Below are positions 57,885 to 64,000 of a stretch of 64,000 nt of DNA, one piece after another. Under the pieces are notes generated by a model, which searched no databases, was not told the DNA's origin, and saw only the letters and a list, made by a program, of their open reading frames with translations. Source of the DNA: Oceanospirillum sediminis (GTDB lineage Bacteria > Pseudomonadota > Gammaproteobacteria > Pseudomonadales > Halomonadaceae); assembly GCF_014164585.1 (NCBI RefSeq), contig NZ_JACJFM010000002.1:258854-322853 (forward strand), read 5' to 3'. Numbering within the stretch: the stretch's first letter is position 1; each line of letters opens with the position of its first letter. Made by a program: the position numbers and the translations under genes.

Positions 57885-58253
57885 TTATAAAAATCGGACC
57901 GCTGCCACACTCAGCCACACAAGACAGGTACAAACTAAAGACACCAATACCGCGGCAGAGCCCAGATCCTTTGCTCTGCCAGAGAGTTCATGATATTCAG
58001 GGCCGATGCGATCAACCACGGCTTCAATAGCAGAGTTAATCAGCTCAACGATCAGTATCAGTAAACAACTAACTATTAAAATAAGCCTCTCAATTACCGT
58101 TTGTCCCAGCCAGATAGCAGCGGGAACCATGATCAGACACAGTAAAAGCTCCTGTCGGAAAGCGGCTTCATGGACAACAGCAGCCTTCAATCCCTTGATT
58201 GAGTAGCGTGTTGAATGTATTAGGTGCTTAAGCCCCGTATGCCCCGGTTTCAT
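57885..58253 (-). CDS. dgkA: Diacylglycerol kinase DgkA
   Basis: 122 aa with three membrane helices and the family motif E-L-I-N-S-A-I-E-A-V-V-D-R (about 70-82). It phosphorylates diacylglycerol, recycling lipid from membrane-derived oligosaccharide or LPS phosphoethanolamine transfer. Size and motif match the E. coli enzyme. It is divergent from the YejM-like gene. Confidence 0.95.
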   Translation of the reverse strand: MKPGHTGLKHLIHSTRYSIKGLKAAVVHEAAFRQELLLCLIMVPAAIWLGQTVIERLILIVSCLLILIVELINSAIEAVVDRIGPEYHELSGRAKDLGSAAVLVSLVCTCLVWLSVAAVRFL

Positions 58254-58525
58254 TAGTATCTATCCCATTTAACCGACTGAACGTAAAAATTCTGTGTACA
58301 CTGATCACGACCAGATACAGCCAGCAGGAATACTAACACACACGGAACAGATGAAAGGTTATCTGTATCTTAAAAACATTTATAATCCAACACTGCGCAG
58401 CTGATTTCCCCAGCCAGTACTTCCTGAATGAAGTACTCAAGCGCCTTAATATAATGAATACCTGTCAGAACAGGCTGATTGGTCATACGGTAAGCCAATA
58501 GCCAAACATAAATTAAGGCCCATCT

Positions 58526-60436
58526 ATGTTCAAAAAGAACACAACTTACTTTTTCCAGGCTCTGTTGACTTTAAGCTGGACGGAAAGCAGGCACTATAAC
58601 CGACGGGACTGGTTACGATTTACGGGCTGGCTAACCATACTGTCAGCCCTGACCATTTATCTGATCGCCAGCTCATACCTGAGCTATATCCATGTCAGTC
58701 AGCCACACAGCTTGCTATATCTGGCGAGCGCTTATATCGGACATTTCGCATTATTTGCAGTGCTCGCTGCCCTGCCTTTATCAATAATCACCATCATATT
58801 ACCATTCAGGGTGCTGATACTCCCTCTGGCCGCTATCACGCTGTTATCCGGTTTAGCTATGCTGGTGATTGATACCCGGATCTATGCCCAGTATCGCTTT
58901 CACTTAAGTGGGTTTATCTGGGATATGCTGACAGGGCCCGGAGCCGGTGAAATTATTCAACTGTCCTGGCTGACGTTGCTGACCATTGCCGGAGTCGTGG
59001 CCGGACTTATGCTTCTGGTTCCGGGTATCCTCTCCGCTGCGGCCTGGTGTACTGCTCGCCCGTCAACCAGAAATAAAATACCTCATCTATTGTCATTCTG
59101 GCTCATTTGCCTACTGAGCAGTCAGGCTATGCACGTCTGGTACGAAGCTCATTATGATACCGAAGTCACAGGCATCACTCGCCACTTTCCCAGTTATTAT
59201 CCGGCAACAGGTAAACGGGCTCTGGTTAAACGAGGCTGGATTAACCCCGATAAAATAAGAGCAGAAGCCCCTGTTATGGTCCATACAGGTAGCCAATCTC
59301 TCAACTACCCTCTGAACCCGTTGCAATGCACACCAAAAGACAAACCAGAGAATATACTGATCATTGCGATTGATGCGATGAGGGCTGATATCCTGACACA
59401 GGAGATTACCCCGAACCTTTACCAGCTGACACAACAGGAAAATAGTCAGTATTTCACCAACCACTTCAGCGGTGGAAACGTGACTAAAGGAGGGATTTTC
59501 ACGTTATTTTTCGGCATTCCTGCAACCTATTGGGATGGCTTTGCCGCGGCTCAGCAGGGAGCATTATGGATCAGAGAGCATCAACGACAGAATTATCAGG
59601 TTGGCCTTTTCAGCTCATCCACGCTGCTCAGCCCGGCATTTGACCGCACCGTATTTGCCTCTGTACCGGACCTGCGCTTTAAAAGTACCGGTGAAACACC
59701 TTCTGAGCGCGACCAGGATGCGATTAAGGATTTTGAGCAGTTTATTGAAGCCCGGTCCGACAACCAGCCATTTTTCAGTTTTCTGTTTCTGGATGCCGTT
59801 CATGGATACGACGTCCCCACCGGATACGAAAAGTTTCAGCCGCAATGGCAACGGGTTGATCACGTAAAACTGAACAATGACTTCAATCCGGATCCTTATT
59901 TCAACCGCTACAAGAATTCAGCCTATTATCTGGATAATCAGATCGGAGCACTGTTGGACAGGCTGAAAAGTAAAGGCGTGCTCGATAATACGATAGTGAT
60001 GATTACCTCTGATCATGGAGAAGAGTTTAATGATCTGGGGCAGAATTTCTGGGGTCATGGCAGCAATTTCAGTGATCATCAGACCCGAACGCCTCTGATC
60101 ATTCTCTGGCCGGGCAAAAAGGCACAACAGATAGACTATCGTACATCACATTACGACATAGCACCGACCATGATGACTGAGGTTCTGGGGTGTAGTAATC
60201 CTATGGCAGACTACTCAACCGGCACCAGTCTTTTTCAGGCATCGGCTCGCCGGGACTGGCTCATTGTAAACAGCTACTTTAATTATGGCATCGTCGGGCG
60301 TGATCGAATCATCGCCACATACCCGACAGGAGGCTACGAAATTATGGACAAAAACAGCCAGCCGGTAACCGGTGAAACAATGCCTGCCAAAGTAGGTATA
60401 GAAGTACTCAGTCAGGTTTCCCGGTTCTATCATTGA
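58526..60436 (+). CDS. yejM: YejM/PbgA-like inner-membrane sulfatase-fold protein (DUF3413)
   Basis: 636 aa, longer than E. coli YejM (586). Five predicted N-terminal membrane helices (about 30-180, DUF3413) precede a periplasmic sulfatase-like domain from about residue 265 (I-L-I-I-A-I-D-A-M-R-A-D-I-L and later T-S-D-H-G-E-E-F-N-D). YejM/PbgA binds LPS and controls LpxC proteolysis through LapB. The catalytic-type Thr/Cys of true sulfatases is not obvious, consistent with the pseudo-enzyme role. Adjacent to dgkA, another lipid-homeostasis gene. A hairpin without a T-run (60451-60493, 12-bp arms) follows. Confidence 0.9.
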   Translation: MFKKNTTYFFQALLTLSWTESRHYNRRDWLRFTGWLTILSALTIYLIASSYLSYIHVSQPHSLLYLASAYIGHFALFAVLAALPLSIITIILPFRVLILPLAAITLLSGLAMLVIDTRIYAQYRFHLSGFIWDMLTGPGAGEIIQLSWLTLLTIAGVVAGLMLLVPGILSAAAWCTARPSTRNKIPHLLSFWLICLLSSQAMHVWYEAHYDTEVTGITRHFPSYYPATGKRALVKRGWINPDKIRAEAPVMVHTGSQSLNYPLNPLQCTPKDKPENILIIAIDAMRADILTQEITPNLYQLTQQENSQYFTNHFSGGNVTKGGIFTLFFGIPATYWDGFAAAQQGALWIREHQRQNYQVGLFSSSTLLSPAFDRTVFASVPDLRFKSTGETPSERDQDAIKDFEQFIEARSDNQPFFSFLFLDAVHGYDVPTGYEKFQPQWQRVDHVKLNNDFNPDPYFNRYKNSAYYLDNQIGALLDRLKSKGVLDNTIVMITSDHGEEFNDLGQNFWGHGSNFSDHQTRTPLIILWPGKKAQQIDYRTSHYDIAPTMMTEVLGCSNPMADYSTGTSLFQASARRDWLIVNSYFNYGIVGRDRIIATYPTGGYEIMDKNSQPVTGETMPAKVGIEVLSQVSRFYH

Positions 60437-60450
60437 TGTCTCCGGATCAG

Positions 60451-60493
60451 AAGTACTGAAACAGCAGTCCATTCGACAGACGTTTCAGTACTT
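60451..60493. repeat. 12-bp inverted repeat after the YejM-like gene
   Basis: aagtactgaaac ... gtttcagtactt with a 19-nt loop, beginning 14 nt after the stop. No T-tract follows, so it is likely an mRNA 3'-end structure. A further AT palindrome (taataataa/ttattatta) sits at 60640-60657. Confidence 0.65.
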
Positions 60494-60713
60494 CAAATCA
60501 TGAAACTTTTCATCACTTCACCTCTCTTAAAACCACAGCATTCAGATCACGGTTTTATTTCCAGATCACCAGATCCATTGACACTCGCATCTCGCGATTA
60601 ATTTATTTATTGTAATCCTGGTTGATGAAACGACAAAAATAATAATAATTATTATTAAAGCATTAAAAATTAACACCACAGACTTATCGATCACATAAAA
60701 TACGGGTAATCAA

Positions 60714-61337
60714 TTGAATTCATTTGGTATTCTTCTCGGAAAAGCATTCTTATATATTCTTTTTATTGTTGGTGTAGCACAACTGATTACGCTTGAGGGC
60801 TATTCTGAACTGACAGAAAGCCGCTACAGCGAGCTGTCGCTGACAGAAAAAATGCAGGACCTGTTTGGCTTTATCTCATGTCTGCTGTTTTTACTGGCTG
60901 CCCGTATGAGTCAGGAGCTAAGACCCATTGCGGTCATGCTGGCAGCACTGACCGGTATGATGTTTATCCGTGAGTCTGATTCTTTTCTGGATCAGAATGT
61001 CTTCGATGGGGCCTGGCAGACTCTGGTCAGCATCGTATTGATTGTTACGGCCGTTTATCTGAAAAAACAGCCGCACCCAATCAAGCCTTCTATTATGAAC
61101 TATGCCCGCCTGCCCAGTGCAGGAGTGCTGTTGAGTGGCATTCTGGTGACCTTTGTTTTCTCAAGATTATTTGGTCGTCGCTCTTTCTGGGAAGCCGTCA
61201 TGGGCGATGGTTATGTGCGTGTGGTTAAAAATATCGCAGAAGAAGGCACAGAGCTGATGGGCTATGCCCTGATACTGATTGCGGCAGCAGAGCTGCTCTG
61301 GCATACCTTTAGCCAGAAACGCGAATCAACCCGTTGA
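60714..61337 (+). CDS. Unknown membrane protein, TTG start
   Basis: 207 aa from a TTG at 60714 (next in-frame Met is far downstream). About five membrane helices (near 5-25, 48-68, 70-90, 100-118, 130-150 and 180-200). Polar motifs include R-E-S-D-S-F-L-D and a soluble segment with L-T-E-K-M-Q-D. The product is basic at the C-terminus (Q-K-R-E-S-T-R). I recognise no family. The acidic R-E-S-D-S-F-L-D segment between helices could bind metal or protons; this is speculation. Isolated between the YejM-like and Lrp genes. Confidence 0.75.
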   Translation: MNSFGILLGKAFLYILFIVGVAQLITLEGYSELTESRYSELSLTEKMQDLFGFISCLLFLLAARMSQELRPIAVMLAALTGMMFIRESDSFLDQNVFDGAWQTLVSIVLIVTAVYLKKQPHPIKPSIMNYARLPSAGVLLSGILVTFVFSRLFGRRSFWEAVMGDGYVRVVKNIAEEGTELMGYALILIAAAELLWHTFSQKRESTR

Positions 61338-61389
61338 TTTCTGTTCTGTGTGCTGTGGCTTTGTGCTGCAGCACTCAGCCTGCCACCAA

Positions 61390-61854
61390 TCAGAAACTGT
61401 CCAGCGGTAGCTCAGTGGTATATTTCATCTCTTCCATCACAAAGCTGGCACTGACATCCGATAAATCAGCCTTAATCAGCTTTTTATATAACCGATCATA
61501 GCCGGGCATATCACTGACTACGGCTTTAATCAGATAATCCAGATCACCACTCATGCGATGCACCTCCAGCACTTCAGGCAGATCTCTCACGGTCTGTAAA
61601 AACTGACCGGCCCAGCGATCATTATGCTGATTAGTGCGCACAGAAATATAAACGGTCAGCGGCAAGCCAACTGCTGCTGCATTCAGAAGGGCAACCCGTT
61701 TCTGAATAATGCCTTCCTTGTCCAGCTGTTGAATTCTGCGCCAGCAGGCTGTTTTAGAAATCGAAACCCTGTCTGCAATTTCCCCTGTGGATAAAGACGC
61801 ATCTGTCTGCAATAGCGCCAGAATATCCCGATCAATACGATCTCTTCGGCCCAT
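61390..61854 (-). CDS. Lrp/AsnC family transcriptional regulator
   Basis: 154 aa. N-terminal HTH (about 5-55, D-R-D-I-L-A-L-L-Q-T-D, then I-S-K-T-A-C-W-R-R) and C-terminal RAM/ACT-like ligand domain (about 70-150). Such proteins form octamers that sense amino acids. It is divergent from the class-V aminotransferase-fold gene (start-to-start about 160 nt), the usual arrangement of an Lrp-type regulator and its target. Confidence 0.94.
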   Translation of the reverse strand: MGRRDRIDRDILALLQTDASLSTGEIADRVSISKTACWRRIQQLDKEGIIQKRVALLNAAAVGLPLTVYISVRTNQHNDRWAGQFLQTVRDLPEVLEVHRMSGDLDYLIKAVVSDMPGYDRLYKKLIKADLSDVSASFVMEEMKYTTELPLDSF

Positions 61855-62013
61855 AAGAAATTTTTTTCCGTTTTTTAATAACTAACAGGAATATTATTCC
61901 TATTTCAGAGTTGATCATACTCTATTTAAAAACAATGTTTCTCTGATTGCGAAATACACTGTCTGCTATTGATAAGTAATAACAAAAGCGACAAGCAAAG
62001 CCCGGAGTCCGTT

Positions 62014-63747
62014 ATGGCAGAGATACAGTTCCAGCAAATCAGAGATGACATTATTGGCGATGATCATCAGATACAGACCCCATTCGGATACAAACCTCTG
62101 GTTTACGCGGATTACACCGCCTCAGGCCGTAGCCTCAGCTCAATAGAAGACTTTATTCGTCATAAAGTACTGCCCTTTTACGCTAATACTCACAGCGAAA
62201 GTTCCTTTACCGGCCGCCAGAGTACTCATCTGAGAGAACAGGCAAGAAAAAGCATTCGCTCAGCACTGAAAGCCAGTCAGGATTACAGCATTATTTTTGC
62301 GGGTTCCGGCGCTACCGCTGCGATTAATAAACTGATTGGCATAATGAATCTGATGCTGCCCGCAACACTTGACGAGCGTTATCAGCTGGATAAGCAGATT
62401 CCGGATAGCGAGCGCCCTGTGGTTTTCATCGGGCCCTATGAGCATCACTCCAATGAACTGCCCTGGCGTGAAAGCATTGCGACGGTGGTCACGATTCCAC
62501 TGAATATCCGGGGTACTCTGGATATAGAAGCGCTGGAGCAGGCTTTACAGAGCTATCAGCACAGAGCGATGAAAATAGGCAGCTTCTCAGCGGCATCCAA
62601 TGTCACCGGTATCAAAACCGATGTTAGCAGCGTGACTCAGCTGCTACATCGCTACCAGGCGTTATCATTCTGGGATTATGCTGCCGCCGGGCCTTATGCA
62701 GGTATCGATCTGTCAGAGCTGAAAGCCGATGCACTCTTTATCTCTCCCCATAAGTTTATTGGTGGTCCTGGCACACCGGGCGTCCTGGTGATTCATCAGA
62801 AACTGACCGCGAATACCATTCCGGCAGCCCCCGGAGGCGGTACAGTCAGCTATGTTACCCCCAGGGATCATCGTTATATTCAGGACCCGGAACGCCGGGA
62901 GGAAGGCGGCACACCAGGTATTATAGAATCCATCCGCGCCGGACTGGTATTTCAACTACAACAGCAAACTGGCACAGAACGTATTGAGCACAGAGAGCAC
63001 CAGCTGATTCAGAGATTGTTTAAGCGCTGGCAGAACTATGACAATATTCAGATTCTGGGAGGCACAGAAGCAGAACGCTTGTCCATCTGCTCTTTCCAGA
63101 TTATGCACACCTTACCTTCAGGCGAGACCCGACCACTGCATTACGGTTTTATTGTCGCTCTGTTAAATGATCTGTTCGGTATCCAGGCCAGAGGCGGTTG
63201 CTCCTGTGCCGGTCCATACGGGCATCATCTGCTGAATCTTGATCAGCAGACCAGCAAAGCCATTGAACAACAGATTCAGGCCGGATACAGCCTGCTTCGC
63301 CCAGGCTGGGTCCGTATCAACCTGAACTACTTCATTGATGATGCCACAGCGGATTATCTGATCCGGGCCGTTGAACTGATTGCCGAACATGGCTGGCGTT
63401 TACTACCGTCCTATCAATACGATGGAAACAGAGGTATCTGGCGCTATCAGGGGCAGGTCGCAGGTACTCAAAAGCAAACGACAGAAGCTCAGACTCAGGA
63501 TTTACCGGTCCACCTGACCGACGCCCTGCAAGCTTACCAGACAGAACCGGCATACCAGACAGGGGCTGAAAGTCAGTCTGACAATCCAATCATCATCCAT
63601 CAGCGCCCGACAACAGATGATTATCAATGGCTGCTACGGGAAGCTTATACTCTACTTACGACAAAACGACAAACAGGGAGCAGGCTGGATTTGCCCGAAG
63701 ATGTCAGCCGCTTGTGCTGGTTCCTGCTGCCTCAGGATATTAGCTGA
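62014..63747 (+). CDS. Class V aminotransferase / cysteine desulfurase-fold PLP enzyme
   Basis: 577 aa from the ATG at 62014, which has a GGAG ribosome site at 6-nt spacing; an earlier TTG at 61969 is unsupported. The PLP lysine is K247 in S-P-H-K-F-I-G-G, with the upstream G-P-Y-E-H-H-S-N-E motif. A Cys-rich loop (G-G-C396-S-C398-A-G-P-Y) resembles the active-Cys loop of SufS/CsdA. A C-terminal extension of about 115 residues (from about 460) is unlike standard cysteine desulfurases. The reaction is uncertain; cysteine or selenocysteine lyase-like chemistry is plausible. The divergent Lrp regulator suggests amino-acid-responsive control. Confidence 0.85.
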   Translation: MAEIQFQQIRDDIIGDDHQIQTPFGYKPLVYADYTASGRSLSSIEDFIRHKVLPFYANTHSESSFTGRQSTHLREQARKSIRSALKASQDYSIIFAGSGATAAINKLIGIMNLMLPATLDERYQLDKQIPDSERPVVFIGPYEHHSNELPWRESIATVVTIPLNIRGTLDIEALEQALQSYQHRAMKIGSFSAASNVTGIKTDVSSVTQLLHRYQALSFWDYAAAGPYAGIDLSELKADALFISPHKFIGGPGTPGVLVIHQKLTANTIPAAPGGGTVSYVTPRDHRYIQDPERREEGGTPGIIESIRAGLVFQLQQQTGTERIEHREHQLIQRLFKRWQNYDNIQILGGTEAERLSICSFQIMHTLPSGETRPLHYGFIVALLNDLFGIQARGGCSCAGPYGHHLLNLDQQTSKAIEQQIQAGYSLLRPGWVRINLNYFIDDATADYLIRAVELIAEHGWRLLPSYQYDGNRGIWRYQGQVAGTQKQTTEAQTQDLPVHLTDALQAYQTEPAYQTGAESQSDNPIIIHQRPTTDDYQWLLREAYTLLTTKRQTGSRLDLPEDVSRLCWFLLPQDIS

Positions 63748-63799
63748 CCTCAAGTACAGTCAAACGTCGTAACAAAACGTATGCATTGACCTAAGAAGT

Positions 63800-63828
63800 G
63801 CTCCCGGATCAGAGAATACTCCGGGAGC
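63800..63828. terminator. Possible terminator or stem-loop after the class V enzyme
   Basis: Stem gctcccgga/tccgggagc (9 bp) with an 11-nt loop, about 50 nt past the stop. No T-run follows, so Rho-independent termination is uncertain. Confidence 0.45.
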
Positions 63829-63950
63829 TGACATGGCCATTTATGCACGCTGTCAAAAGGGCCACTTCAACCGGAACCAGAAAATGACTATAATTCAGAC
63901 TTATTAGATCAATAGTTCGGACAGTTTCAGGAAGAAAAGAGGCTAGTCAC

Positions 63951-64000
63951 ATGAGTAGAAACTGCGAAAATATCATTCGCCAAAACCATATACCGCAGAA
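63951..64000 (+). CDS. Start of an unidentified gene, truncated by the window end
   Basis: ATG at 63951 preceded by GAGG at 9-nt spacing; only the first 16 codons are visible (M-S-R-N-C-E-N-I-I-R). The product cannot be identified. Confidence 0.5.
   Translation, partial: MSRNCENIIRQNHIPQ

Overview
The window is about 64 kb of a gammaproteobacterial chromosome. Gene content and order (miaB-phoH-ybeY-corC-lnt; bepA-tusA-like-perM-like-bcp-[...]-dapA-bamC-MBL hydrolase) resemble Pseudomonas and the Oceanospirillales. The proVWX osmoprotectant importer, the CcoG oxidase-assembly protein and the giant RTX and repeat proteins suggest a marine, possibly host-associated, Oceanospirillales-like bacterium. 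No rRNA or other diagnostic marker is present, so the genus is not fixed.

Region 1 (1-24.9 kb) is a surface/secreted-protein island. It opens with the 3' part of a giant RTX adhesin on the + strand (cadherin/VCBS-like repeats, poly-Gly, a long Pro-Glu tract, Ca-binding nonapeptides, DUF4214-like C-terminus). Convergent to it are two tandem paralogous two-gene operons on the - strand. In each, a TPR plus outer-membrane-barrel protein of the SLAM/DUF560 (type XI secretion) type is followed, overlapping or within 2 nt, by a giant protein. The giants (2543 and 2310 aa) carry a signal peptide, a FecR domain, an acidic linker, a long Pro-Glu stalk and seven degenerate ~250-residue beta-modules. Each module has a WGxW-like core and ends in an F-x-G-x-x-A-x(n)-SY element that recalls the TbpB/SLAM-cargo barrel. 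I infer a duplicated secretion system with its own multi-barrel cargo; this is the best candidate for a little-described system here.

Region 2 (25-46 kb) is mostly housekeeping: tRNA-Asn, an M18 aminopeptidase, Prc protease, thiopurine methyltransferase, a DUF1820 protein, MiaB, PhoH-like, YbeY, CorC, Lnt, a dCache chemoreceptor, CcoG, a MocR-type regulator and proVWX.

Region 3 (46-58 kb) holds an HD-GYP phosphodiesterase, then a 1.7-kb islet with no recognised gene but several inverted repeats sharing a GTTAACACTT motif and two long perfect hairpins. It continues with bepA, a TusA-like protein, an AI-2E/PerM permease, bcp, a DUF4258/HTH toxin-antitoxin pair, dapA, bamC and an MBL hydrolase. 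Between the hydrolase and dgkA lies a small independent transcription unit that could be a CsrB/RsmZ-like RNA or encode a 27-residue protein whose Shine-Dalgarno lies in a hairpin loop.

Region 4 (58-64 kb) has dgkA, a YejM/PbgA-like sulfatase-fold inner-membrane protein, an unknown membrane protein, an Lrp/AsnC regulator divergent from a class-V aminotransferase-fold enzyme, and the start of one more gene. No CRISPR array, rRNA, intact insertion sequence or prophage was seen.
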